NCBI GenBank assembly: GCA_023432855.1
Contig: JAEZEZ010000100.1
Span: 1 to 9,405 of the forward strand
Direction of reading: 5' to 3'
DNA: 9,405 nt
From: Pseudomonadota bacterium
GTDB lineage: Bacteria; Pseudomonadota; Alphaproteobacteria; Caulobacterales; Caulobacteraceae
The notes under the pieces are model-generated. The model was not told the DNA's origin and searched no databases. It worked only from the letters and a program-made list of their open reading frames with translations. Numbering within the stretch: position 1 is the stretch's first letter; each line of letters begins with the position of its first letter. The translations under genes and the position numbers were made by a program. Positions 1-5,373 of this stretch are shown piece by piece.

Positions 1-418
1 GGCCCAGGCCGCGGCCGGGTCCGAAGGCCGCGGCCTGTCGCCCGGCATGGGGCGCGGCCACGTGCAGCTGGTGCTGACCGACCGCTCGGCCCTCACCGAA
101 GGGCGCAGCTTCGGCGTGGTCGGCGCCCGCACCTGGCGCGTGGCCGACCTGGGCGCCAAGCAGGCGCTGCTGCGCGAAGGCATAGGCTGGGGAACCCTGC
201 CCCGGCCGATGATCGACGCCGACATCGCCGCCGGGACCCTGGTGGAGCTGGCCATGCCCGACATGGCGCCGGTCGGCTATCGGCTCTCGGCCATCCACCG
301 CACCGACGCGCCGCCCGGTCCTGCGGCCGCCTGGCTGCTGCAGCGCTTCGTCGAGGTGGGCGCCCGGGGCCAGCCGGAGCTGTGGCGCGGGCTCGTGCGC
401 AGCGACGCCGTGATCTAG
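1..418 (+). CDS. LysR-family transcriptional regulator, C-terminal part (partial)
   Basis: The reading frame is open from the left edge to a TAG at 416-418, giving about 138 residues of a protein whose N-terminal half lies outside the window. The segment resembles the second half of a LysR substrate-binding domain (periplasmic-binding-protein fold). It has a stretch like R-S-F-G-V-V-G-A-R-T-W-R-V-A-D-L, then a helix with K-Q-A-L-L-R-E-G-I-G-W-G-T-L-P, which is the usual L-x-G-x-G-(W/I)-x-x-L-P region, then A-G-T-L-V-E-L, and a terminal helix A-A-A-W-L-L-Q-R-F-V-E. Family members bind DNA through an N-terminal winged helix (not visible here) and sense a small molecule with this domain. The ligand and target genes cannot be deduced. 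An internal ATG at 47 is not the start, because the domain homology continues upstream of it. The gene converges with the next one, 10 nt apart. Confidence 0.85.
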   Translation, partial: AQAAAGSEGRGLSPGMGRGHVQLVLTDRSALTEGRSFGVVGARTWRVADLGAKQALLREGIGWGTLPRPMIDADIAAGTLVELAMPDMAPVGYRLSAIHRTDAPPGPAAAWLLQRFVEVGARGQPELWRGLVRSDAVI

Positions 419-421
419 GCC

Positions 422-438
422 CGCGCCCTCAGGGCGCG
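422..438. terminator. Candidate bidirectional hairpin between convergent genes
   Basis: CGCGCCC, loop TCA, GGGCGCG form a perfect 7-bp stem. It begins 3 nt after the LysR stop codon, and its loop is the (reverse-strand) stop codon of the XRE gene. There is no T-tract on either side, so it is not a canonical intrinsic terminator. The position between two convergent genes makes a termination or mRNA 3'-end role plausible. Confidence 0.4.
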
Positions 439-752
439 TCGTCCGAGGCCACGATGCCGCCTTCGCCCTCCAGCCGCACGATCTGGCGCACGTCCTGGCG
501 GGCGAACTTCAGCCGCACCCCGGCGCCGAAACCCTCCTCATCGCCCATGACGATGACCCCGAAATGGTCCAGCCCGCGCGCCATCGCCTCGACCTCCGGG
601 CCCGGCCGCACGTAGGCGCTGCCGGCCCCTTCCATCTCCTGCACGGCCTCCACCGACAGCCCTGCGGCGTTGGCCAGCTCCGCCTGGCTGACCCCGGTCA
701 GGGCGCGGGCGGCGGCGATCACGCGGCCGCTCAGTCGGACGGGCTGGCTCAT
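429..752 (-). CDS. XRE-family helix-turn-helix regulator, 107 aa
   Basis: This is a small predicted DNA-binding protein of the Cro/C1 (XRE) type. The helix-turn-helix lies at about residues 8-41, with S-Q-A-E-L-A-N-A-A-G-L-S-V-E-A-V-Q-E-M-E carrying the typical Q-x-x-L-A and G-L-S-x-x-x-V-x-x-x-E spacing. Residues 57-80 end in G-A-G-V-R-L. This resembles a common alphaproteobacterial single-domain XRE layout in which a short hydrophobic strand follows the HTH and ends in G-x-G-V-R-L. The start chosen is the ATG at 750-752, preceded by GGAG seven nucleotides upstream. The frame stays open to 848, but that extension runs through the tRNA gene and is not protein. The C-terminus is acidic (ending S-D-D-A-P). 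It may be transcribed from the tRNA promoter upstream or from a weak TACACT -10 at 780-785 (minus strand). Target unknown. Confidence 0.8.
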   Translation of the reverse strand: MSQPVRLSGRVIAAARALTGVSQAELANAAGLSVEAVQEMEGAGSAYVRPGPEVEAMARGLDHFGVIVMGDEEGFGAGVRLKFARQDVRQIVRLEGEGGIVASDDAP

Positions 753-815
753 CGGGCGTCTCCGTTTGCAGACCGCCCCAGTGTAGGGGGCCGGCGGAGA
801 AATGCACGGGGGGGT

Positions 816-890
816 TGGAGCGGGTGAGGGGAATCGAACCCCTGACATTCAGCTTGGGAAGCTGACGTTCTACCTCTGAACTACACCCGC
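816..890 (-). tRNA. tRNA-Gly (anticodon CCC)
   Basis: The minus strand folds as a complete 75-nt tRNA. The acceptor stem is GCGGGTG/CACCCGC, the D arm GTTC...GAAC, the anticodon stem TCAGC/GCTGA around loop TTCCCAA (anticodon CCC), the variable loop ATGTC, and the T arm AGGGG-TTCGATT-CCCCT. The discriminator is T, followed by an encoded CCA (816-818). This isoacceptor reads GGG glycine codons. Translating across it gives V-R-F-P-S-P-A-P, a common false ORF signature of tRNA genes. Confidence 0.97.
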
Positions 891-900
891 GCAGCCTTCT

Positions 901-928
901 CCCTAGCCGGTCCCCGGGCGGCGCTCAA
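901..928 (-). promoter_or_regulatory. Promoter of tRNA-Gly
   Basis: On the minus strand TTGAGCG (922-928) is followed after exactly 14 nt by GCTAGGGA (900-907). This fits the Caulobacter housekeeping pattern TTGaCgS-N10-14-GCtANAWC in the -35 TTG/G positions and the GCTA of the -10. The -10 ends about 10 nt before the tRNA 5' end, so the leader would be very short. The -35 overlaps the TGA stop of the GAF gene. Confidence 0.5.
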
Positions 929-1440
929 GCGGCAGTCGCGCGGGCGGCGCGGGCGGCTTCGAGCAGGGGCGCCAGGGCGCGCGAGGCCAGGCGGATGGCC
1001 GCGACCTCCTGCTCGGAAGGGCTACGCGGTTCGCGATGATAGACGGCGAAGGTCCCGGCCACATGGCCGTCCGCGCCGCTCACGGGCGTCGACCAGCAGG
1101 CCTGAAGGCCGTGCGCCAGGGCCACGTCGCGATAGTCGGTCCAGCGGGGATCGTGCTCGATGTCGGTAACGAAGACGTCGTGGCCGAACCAGGCCGCCGT
1201 GCCGCACGATCCGGCGCGCGGGCCGATCGGGGCGCCTTCGATGGCGTTGCAGTAGGCGCGCGGCAGGCTGGGCGCGGCCAGGCACTGGAGCCGCTCGCCG
1301 TCGGCGCTGAGCAACAGGATGGAGATCATCTGCCGTTCGCCGCCCGCCGTCTCCAGGGCCCGGATCAGGTCGTTGAGGCTGTCGACCACGAGGGCGACGG
1401 GGATCCGGGGATGCGGACTGGACGCGTGGCTGTCGGTCAT
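925..1440 (-). CDS. Stand-alone GAF-domain protein, 171 aa
   Basis: Almost the whole protein is one GAF domain (about residues 20-160), a small-molecule-binding sensory fold. Visible signatures are G-P-R-A-G-S-C-G-T-A-A at 73-83, then V-T-D-I-E-H-D-P-R-W at 91-100, A-C-W-S-T-P at 114-119, and a final strand G-T-F-A-V-Y-H-R-E-P. These are the motifs of GAF domains normally attached to histidine kinases or GGDEF/EAL enzymes. Here no catalytic or DNA-binding domain follows. The protein ends in an alanine/arginine-rich helix. Ligand and partner are unknown. The start chosen is the ATG at 1438-1440 with a weak GGGA upstream. The frame stays open to 1815, but that extension runs antisense through the divergent small gene, lacks domain character and is judged false. 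A role as a sensor acting through protein-protein contact is inference. Confidence 0.8.
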   Translation of the reverse strand: MTDSHASSPHPRIPVALVVDSLNDLIRALETAGGERQMISILLLSADGERLQCLAAPSLPRAYCNAIEGAPIGPRAGSCGTAAWFGHDVFVTDIEHDPRWTDYRDVALAHGLQACWSTPVSGADGHVAGTFAVYHREPRSPSEQEVAAIRLASRALAPLLEAARAARATAA

Positions 1441-1469
1441 GGCGGTCCCGCTGCGGACGATGCGCGCCG

Positions 1470-1499
1470 AGGCTAGCGCGACCGGCGCCCCCGCGCCAA
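1470..1499 (-). promoter_or_regulatory. Candidate promoter of the GAF gene
   Basis: On the minus strand TTGGCGC (1493-1499) and GCTAGCCT (1470-1477) are separated by 15 nt. The -35 matches 6 of 7 positions of the Caulobacter-type consensus, while the -10 matches its GCTA core only. It lies 30 nt upstream of the chosen start codon. Confidence 0.35.
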
Positions 1500-1606
1500 G
1501 GGCGCCGGGCCGCGGACGGGCGGTCAGCGAAAAGGCGGCGGGATGAAACTTCTTCGGCTCCCGCCGGTTCATACCTAATCCTGAGTATGCTTCCGGGAGT
1601 ACGCCG

Positions 1607-1864
1607 ATGCGCCGTCTGATGACCACCGCCGCCCTCTGCCTGGGCCTTGCCGCCGCGCCGGTCGCGGCCGCGGCCCAGTCCGCCGCCCAGGGCTCCCAAC
1701 CCGCGGCAAGGGTCGCCGACCGCGTAGGCGCCCGCTCCGGCCCGGCCAGCGGCTTCTTCGCCGGCGGCGTGCCGCTGGGCGGCTGGATCGCCATCGGCCT
1801 GCTCGCCTGGATCATCGTCGAGACCGTCGATGACGATGACGACGATGATCCGGTGAGCGCGTAG
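1607..1864 (+). CDS. Small exported or membrane protein with poly-aspartate tail, 85 aa
   Basis: Family not recognised. Residues 1-23 form a signal peptide (M-R-R start, hydrophobic A/L core, A-A-A-Q cleavage-like site). A linker rich in Ala, Gly, Ser and Arg follows to about residue 50. One transmembrane segment spans about 55-74 (G-G-W-I-A-I-G-L-L-A-W-I-I-V-E-T-V). It is followed immediately by seven consecutive aspartates (75-81) and ends P-V-S-A. The Asp codons mix GAT and GAC, so this is not a slipped triplet repeat. The start is supported by GGGAG at 1595-1599, seven nucleotides upstream. The helix plus acidic cap suggests a single-pass inner-membrane protein, with the acidic side able to bind cations or basic partners (inference). 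It is divergent from the GAF gene and its stop lies 7 nt from the convergent TraB/GumN gene's stop. Confidence 0.75.
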   Translation: MRRLMTTAALCLGLAAAPVAAAAQSAAQGSQPAARVADRVGARSGPASGFFAGGVPLGGWIAIGLLAWIIVETVDDDDDDDPVSA

Positions 1865-1871
1865 GCCGCCC

Positions 1872-2795
1872 CTACATCCGCGTCGAGCGGATGCCCTTGC
1901 GGCGCAGGTGGACCTGGACGCTGTCGGGGCCGACCAGGTGGCCGGCGCCGACGGCGACGAAGCTGGTGCCCGAGCCGGCCAGCTTGCGCTCCAGCTGCTC
2001 GGCCCAGTCGATGTTGCGCCTGGTGATCAGCACCTCGTAGAGCTCCGGCGCCTCGGACTTCATCTCGTCCACCAGCTCGTCCTCGAGCACGCGGACGTCG
2101 CCGACCGCCCAGCCGCGGGCCAGGCGGTCGAGCGTCTCGGCGCCCTCCTCGAAGTCGTCGAGCGACTGCACCAGCATCTCGACCTCCACGTCCTCGGGGA
2201 AGCCGGCGAAGAACTGCATCTGCTGCTCGGCGGTCTCAAGCGCGCGGACCGGCTTGCCGGCCCTGGCGAAGATCTCCTTCACCAGCTTGTCGACGCCGGC
2301 GTTGGGGTCGAAGCCCGACTTGGTCAGGCTGGTCACCAGCAGGGTGACGCTGGCCAGCCAGGGCCGCATGGGCTCCAGCGCCGCGACCGGGATGCCGGCG
2401 CTCTGGGCGGCCTTGGCCAGGCGCGCGTTCTGCTCGGCCGTCAGCTTGGCCGACAGCGGCTTGGTCATGTCGAGCCCGTACTTCTGGACCAGCGGGGCCA
2501 TGGAGGCGGGGTCGTCGACCTCCTGGATCTCCAGCACCAGCTCATTGGACGCGGCGATGGCGCGGTCGACCTTGGCGGTGCGCCACTGCAGCTCGGGCTT
2601 CAGCACATGGACGGTGCCGAACAGGTAGATGGTGGAGTCCGCATCGCGCACGACCCACATGGCCGGCCCGGGCTCGACCGCGGCGGCCGGCGGGGCGGCG
2701 GTGGTCGTCTGGGTGGCGCAGCCGCCGAGGAAGGCGAAGGCGACGACCGCCGTGGTGGCGGCCAGCGCGTTGCGAAGGGTGGCGAGGGGGGTCAT
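1872..2795 (-). CDS. TraB/GumN-family lipoprotein, 307 aa
   Basis: The N-terminus has a hydrophobic stretch ending in a lipobox L-G-G-C (Cys26), so the protein is probably a lipoprotein. The mature part has the hallmarks of the TraB/PrgY/GumN/TIKI superfamily: an early G-T-V-H-V-L motif (His62) after I-Y-L-F, a helical middle with E-L-V-L-E-I, a region with R-R-N, and a closing G-A-G-H-L-V-G motif (His286). In the TIKI branch the paired GxxH motifs bind metal for proteolysis. For bacterial GumN/TraB proteins the activity is largely unproven, so metal-dependent hydrolysis is only a family-based guess. Length is normal for the family. The start is the ATG at 2793-2795, with AGGAG eight nucleotides upstream. 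A 210-nt gap holding a palindromic repeat separates it from the hydrolase upstream, so co-transcription is uncertain. Confidence 0.88.
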   Translation of the reverse strand: MTPLATLRNALAATTAVVAFAFLGGCATQTTTAAPPAAAVEPGPAMWVVRDADSTIYLFGTVHVLKPELQWRTAKVDRAIAASNELVLEIQEVDDPASMAPLVQKYGLDMTKPLSAKLTAEQNARLAKAAQSAGIPVAALEPMRPWLASVTLLVTSLTKSGFDPNAGVDKLVKEIFARAGKPVRALETAEQQMQFFAGFPEDVEVEMLVQSLDDFEEGAETLDRLARGWAVGDVRVLEDELVDEMKSEAPELYEVLITRRNIDWAEQLERKLAGSGTSFVAVGAGHLVGPDSVQVHLRRKGIRSTRM

Positions 2796-2861
2796 CGGGA
2801 GAACTCCTGAACAGTTGGATCGAGGTTTAAAGGGACCGGCGAGGGATGTCTCGCGCCCCCT

Positions 2862-3002
2862 GCCTCTCCTTCAGGAGAGGACGGGGATGCGCAGCAGACC
2901 CGGGTGAGGCGTCGGCGGTCGCAGGACGGCGTGGCTGCGGAGAAGCCTCACCCGCTCCGCCTCGCTGCGCGAGACGCTCGCGTCCTCTCCTGAAGGAGAG
3001 GC
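2862..3002. repeat. Intergenic palindromic element with perfect 20-bp terminal inverted repeats
   Basis: The left end 2862-2881 and right end 2983-3002 are perfect 20-bp reverse complements of each other. Each is itself a hairpin (CCTCTCCT, 2-nt loop, AGGAGAGG). A second inverted pair lies inside (CGGGTGAGGC 2901-2910 and GCCTCACCCG 2945-2954). The right half also contains a stem CGCCTCGC-TGC-GCGAGACG (2958-2976). The element ends 3 nt after the stop codon of the hydrolase gene, so it may also act as its transcript 3' end. It is a non-coding repeat with the same hairpin-core-hairpin plan as the elements further right, but a different core. Confidence 0.8.
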
Positions 3003-3005
3003 GGG

Positions 3006-3929
3006 CTAGTCCTTCACGAACGCCTTCACCTCGGCGGCGAAGCGCTCGGGCTGGTCCCACATGAGGAAGTGGAAGGCCTGATCGACGCGCACCAGCTTCA
3101 CGCCGGGCAGGGGCGCGTAGAGATCGCCGTAGATGGCGTCCATGCGCTCGGGCGGGACGCCCATGGCCTGGTCCCAGGCGTAGAGCACGGTCACCGGGGT
3201 GGCCATGGCGGGCAGGCCGGGCCGCGCGTCGGTGGTCATCACGTCGTGGACGGCGCGGGCCATGACGCCGCGGTCGCTCTTCAGCGACCAGTCCACCATC
3301 AGCGGGCGGCGCGCCTCGGTGCGCACCATGGAGGCGGCGGTCCCCTGCTGGCCGGCGGCGAAGGCCTTGTCGTCCATGCCCGTCACCATGTCCCGGAAGC
3401 GCTCGGCCATCGGCCGGGCCTGCTCGACGGTCATGGACGGATTGCCCATGGCGCCGATGAAGGGGGCGGCGTCGACGATCATCAGCCGGCCGACCAGCTC
3501 GGGCCGCGCCTGGGCCAGTAGCAGCCCCCACAGCCCGCCCATGGAGTGGCCGATGACGGCGGGCTTCTCCAGCTTCTCGTCCTCGATGTAGCGGGCCAGT
3601 TCGGCCGTCACCGGCGCCACGACCTCGCCCTGGGCGTTCGGTCCGGCCGGCAGCCCGGCGAAGCCGGCGATCTGCACCCGGTGGACGCGGTAGCCGGACA
3701 GGTCGTCCATCACCTCGTCCCAGACCGTGCGCGAGGAGATCAGGCCGGGGATCAGGATGACGTCGGGGCCCTGGCCTGAGACCTCGACGGTGAAGCGGCC
3801 GCGGTCGATGGTGCGGACCGCCGGGGCCTCCGCGGCGGGGGCGGCCTGGGCGAAGGCGGGCGCGGCGGCCAGCGGGGCGAGCAGGCAGGCGGCGGCCGTG
3901 GCCGCCAGCAGGGTGCGGGCGAGTTTCAT
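3006..3929 (-). CDS. Exported alpha/beta-fold hydrolase, 307 aa
   Basis: Residues 1-28 are a Sec signal peptide ending A-P-A-F-A-Q, so the enzyme is probably periplasmic. The alpha/beta hydrolase fold follows: V-I-L-I-P-G-L (oxyanion-side strand, about 57-63), the nucleophile elbow G-H-S-M-G-G with Ser129, L-M-I-V-D-A-A-P after it, a lid region of about residues 160-235, the acid candidate Asp253 in L-Y-A-W-D-Q, and His287 in A-F-H-F-L-M-W-D-Q-P. The catalytic triad Ser-Asp-His is therefore complete. The closest general class is the AB_hydrolase_1 group of esterases and lactonases. The substrate cannot be read from the sequence. The start is the ATG at 3927-3929, with a purine-rich but weak leader (GAGAGAAAG). 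It lies 36 nt downstream of the XRE regulator on the same strand and may be the distal gene of that operon. Confidence 0.88.
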   Translation of the reverse strand: MKLARTLLAATAAACLLAPLAAAPAFAQAAPAAEAPAVRTIDRGRFTVEVSGQGPDVILIPGLISSRTVWDEVMDDLSGYRVHRVQIAGFAGLPAGPNAQGEVVAPVTAELARYIEDEKLEKPAVIGHSMGGLWGLLLAQARPELVGRLMIVDAAPFIGAMGNPSMTVEQARPMAERFRDMVTGMDDKAFAAGQQGTAASMVRTEARRPLMVDWSLKSDRGVMARAVHDVMTTDARPGLPAMATPVTVLYAWDQAMGVPPERMDAIYGDLYAPLPGVKLVRVDQAFHFLMWDQPERFAAEVKAFVKD

Positions 3930-3965
3930 GGTCTTTCTCTCGATTCTTGGTGAGTGAGCGGAGGC

Positions 3966-4160
3966 TCAGGCCTCGTCCTCGAACATGGCCTCTATGGGCA
4001 GTCCGAAGACGCGTGAGATCTTGAAGGCCAGCGGCAGGGACGGGTCGTACTTGCCGGTCTCGATGGCGTTGACGCTCTGGCGCGAGACCCCGAGCCGCTC
4101 GGCCAGGTCGGCCTGGCTCCAGTCGCGCTCGGCGCGCAGGACCTTGAGGCGGTTCTTCAT
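3966..4160 (-). CDS. Short XRE-family regulator, 64 aa
   Basis: A minimal Cro/C1 helix-turn-helix protein that is essentially only the DNA-binding domain. The motif W-S-Q-A-D-L-A-E-R-L-G-V-S-R-Q-S-V-N-A-I-E runs from about residue 14 to 34. It is followed by G-K-Y-D-P-S-L-P-L-A-F-K-I-S-R-V-F, the characteristic second half of the short regulators grouped in COG1476 (YozG-like). Such proteins usually act as dimeric repressors of their own operon and are often encoded next to small membrane proteins, as here. The start ATG lies 4 nt after the stop of the upstream membrane-protein gene, and GTGAGG overlapping that stop can serve as ribosome-binding site. The palindrome at 4988-5006 upstream of the three-gene cassette is the obvious candidate operator (inference). 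The C-terminus is acidic (F-E-D-E-A). Confidence 0.9.
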   Translation of the reverse strand: MKNRLKVLRAERDWSQADLAERLGVSRQSVNAIETGKYDPSLPLAFKISRVFGLPIEAMFEDEA

Positions 4161-4164
4161 GGCC

Positions 4165-4581
4165 TCACCGATGCCGGAACCACCAGACCGCCCAGGCGGC
4201 CAGGTAGCCGATCGCCATCAGCCCGAAGGCCAGGCCGACGCCGGTCATCAGGCCGGCCTCGAACAGGCCCAGGCCGTTCTTGCCGGTCTCCAGGTAGAGG
4301 GCCAGCACCAGCAGCATGGCCGCGACCATGCCGGCCTGCCCGCCCCAGTACCAGGCGGACTTGTGGGCCTCGCGGGCGGCCTCGTCGATGCGCCGCCAGT
4401 AGCGCAGGCTGGCCCAGGCGCCGATGGAGCCGGCGACCGCGGCGGTGGCCAGGATGGCCCAGTTCGGCAGGTCCACGCCCAGGCTCGATCCGGCCAGGCC
4501 GCCGACCAGCATGGCGCCGCCCAGGGTGACGCCCACGACCAGGGCCATGGCGGTGCGGGAGGGGGATTTCTGCAGGGTCAT
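4165..4581 (-). CDS. Small four-helix membrane protein, 138 aa, second gene of XRE cassette
   Basis: I do not recognise a named function. Four hydrophobic segments are visible at about residues 10-31, 40-58, 77-96 and 105-134. A conserved-looking cytosolic-type segment R-R-I-D-E-A-A-R-E-A-H-K-S-A-W-Y-W-G-G lies between helices 2 and 3. The protein ends in W-W-F-R-H-R. The start ATG (4579-4581) overlaps the stop of the upstream gene in ATGA, indicating translational coupling. The regulator gene follows 4 nt after this stop. The same frame is open upstream to 5037, but that part is arginine/proline-rich antisense-type translation of the preceding gene and is rejected. Together the two membrane proteins and the XRE repressor look like one functional unit, perhaps a small membrane-stress or envelope module. 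That role is a guess. Confidence 0.8.
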   Translation of the reverse strand: MTLQKSPSRTAMALVVGVTLGGAMLVGGLAGSSLGVDLPNWAILATAAVAGSIGAWASLRYWRRIDEAAREAHKSAWYWGGQAGMVAAMLLVLALYLETGKNGLGLFEAGLMTGVGLAFGLMAIGYLAAWAVWWFRHR

Positions 4582-4976
4582 CGTCCGGTCGCCTTCATCA
4601 CGAGTTGCACCACGCCGAAGGCGGCCCAGAAGGTCACGAAGGCGTAGTAGAGGGGGATGTGGGGCACGGTCCCGAACTGCTCGAGGAAGCCCCACACGGT
4701 GGCCAGGGCGAGCGTCACGCCCGTGGCGTAGAGGCTGACCGTGGCCATTCGCATGCGCACGTACTCGTCCTCCTCCTCGCGCAGGTAGAGGCCGACCACG
4801 GCGATGACGCCGAGGATGGGCAGGGCCGGCAGCACCGCCAGCCCGTAGCGCAGCCACCCTTCGGGCGGGTTGTGGGCGAACATCCACACGCTCAGGAAGA
4901 TCGCCGCCACATAGAGCAGCATCAGCGGAACGAAGCGCCGGACATAGCGCCGTCCGGCCGGGCTCATCGAGTTCAT
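4578..4976 (-). CDS. Small four-helix membrane protein, 132 aa, first gene of XRE cassette
   Basis: Function unknown. Four hydrophobic segments occur at about residues 15-34, 44-65, 78-98 and 107-127. Between helices 2 and 3 sits a charged loop L-R-E-E-E-D-E-Y-V-R-M-R-M. This mirrors the R-R-I-D-E-A-A-R loop at the same place in the next protein, so the two may be distant relatives that pair in the membrane (inference). The ATG at 4974-4976 has AAGGA about ten nucleotides upstream. A second in-frame ATG nine bases later has no better ribosome site. The gene is the first of a tight run: 4-nt ATGA overlap with the next gene, then 4 nt to the XRE regulator. A promoter and a palindromic operator candidate lie directly upstream. 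Confidence 0.82.
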   Translation of the reverse strand: MNSMSPAGRRYVRRFVPLMLLYVAAIFLSVWMFAHNPPEGWLRYGLAVLPALPILGVIAVVGLYLREEEDEYVRMRMATVSLYATGVTLALATVWGFLEQFGTVPHIPLYYAFVTFWAAFGVVQLVMKATGR

Positions 4977-4987
4977 GGGTCACGTGT

Positions 4988-5006
4988 CCTTGTCGTTGTG
5001 ACAAGG
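4988..5006 (-). promoter_or_regulatory. Palindromic operator candidate of the XRE cassette
   Basis: CCTTGTC-N5-GACAAGG is a perfect 7-bp inverted repeat placed at the predicted transcription start and 12 nt before the first start codon. A second, looser inverted pair with the same TGTC/GACA half-site, TGTCA-N8-TGACA, overlaps the -35 box at 5032-5049. Binding by the XRE protein of the same operon is inferred. Confidence 0.55.
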
Positions 5007-5008
5007 GT

Positions 5009-5037
5009 GCTTTACGTGAGGGTGGCGGGTCTGTCAA
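5009..5037 (-). promoter_or_regulatory. Promoter of the membrane-protein/XRE cassette
   Basis: On the minus strand a perfect TTGACA (5032-5037) is followed after 17 nt by TAAAGC (5009-5014), a moderate -10. The predicted start falls near 5002, inside the palindrome 4988-5006. It lies about 30-60 nt upstream of the first ATG of the cassette. Confidence 0.55.
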
Positions 5038-5096
5038 GCGACCATGACAAAAAGTATGGCGCGCTTTCCTCCCTCCCCGTCCCAGCTCCCATATTC

Positions 5097-5233
5097 GTCA
5101 TCCCCGGACTAGTTCCGGGGATCCATCCGTCCGCCGCAGAGCGGGTCCGGGGTTGCCCACGCAGGCGCGGCTTCCCCGGAACGCGCTCAGCCTCACCGCC
5201 GCCATGGATCCCCGGAACAAGTCCGGGGATGAC
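5097..5233. repeat. REP-like inverted repeat element with 30-bp arms
   Basis: The arms 5097-5126 and 5204-5233 are reverse complements with one mismatch in 30. Each arm is also a hairpin on its own (ATCCCCGGA, short loop, TCCGGGGAT) and begins or ends with GTCAT/ATGAC. About 77 bp of GC-rich non-coding core lie between. This GTCATCCCCGGA type of palindrome is familiar from alphaproteobacterial intergenic regions and resembles a pair of inverted REP units or a small MITE. No transposase is encoded here. It sits between the divergent XRE cassette and the MFS gene. Confidence 0.85.
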
Positions 5234-5299
5234 GGAGAGGGGGGTTTGAACCCGCCCACGCCCGCCCGGCGGGTCGCCCACCCCCCAAAAAAATCCCCG

Positions 5300-5328
5300 T
5301 TCGCCGAGGCGGCCGGCTCTGCTAGAAG
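5300..5328 (+). promoter_or_regulatory. Candidate promoter of the MFS gene
   Basis: GCTAGAAG (5321-5328) matches 7 of 8 positions of the Caulobacter-type -10 GCtANAWC. TTCGCCG (5300-5306) lies exactly 14 nt before it but is a poor -35. The leader would be about 40 nt and contains a GCGCGG-AGC-CCGCGC hairpin (5344-5358). Confidence 0.4.
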
Positions 5329-5373
5329 CCCGGCCCCTTCCATGCGCGGAGCCCGCGCCAGTCCCGCGCCGTC

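Noticed and set aside
753..848. N-terminal extension of the 107-aa XRE protein
   Set aside because: The added residues are a translation of the tRNA-Gly 3' half and its flank. The internal ATG at 752 has a GGAG ribosome site.
1544..1570. Possible ECF-sigma (GGAAC...CGTT-like) promoter before the 85-aa gene: GAAAC and GGTT about 15 nt apart
   Set aside because: Both boxes deviate from the consensus and such partial matches are expected by chance. Not called.
1441..1815. N-terminal extension of the GAF protein (open frame to 1815)
   Set aside because: It runs antisense through the well-supported 85-aa gene and its promoter region, is rich in Pro/Arg/Ala, and has no domain character. The ATG at 1440 begins just before the domain.
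1908..2810. 300-aa plus-strand open frame
   Set aside because: Antisense to the TraB/GumN gene, which has a lipobox, conserved His motifs and a ribosome site. The antisense product is low-complexity.
4582..5037. Long upstream extension of the 138-aa membrane protein
   Set aside because: It overlaps the 132-aa gene in another frame and is Arg/Pro-rich shadow sequence. The ATGA junction gives the natural start.
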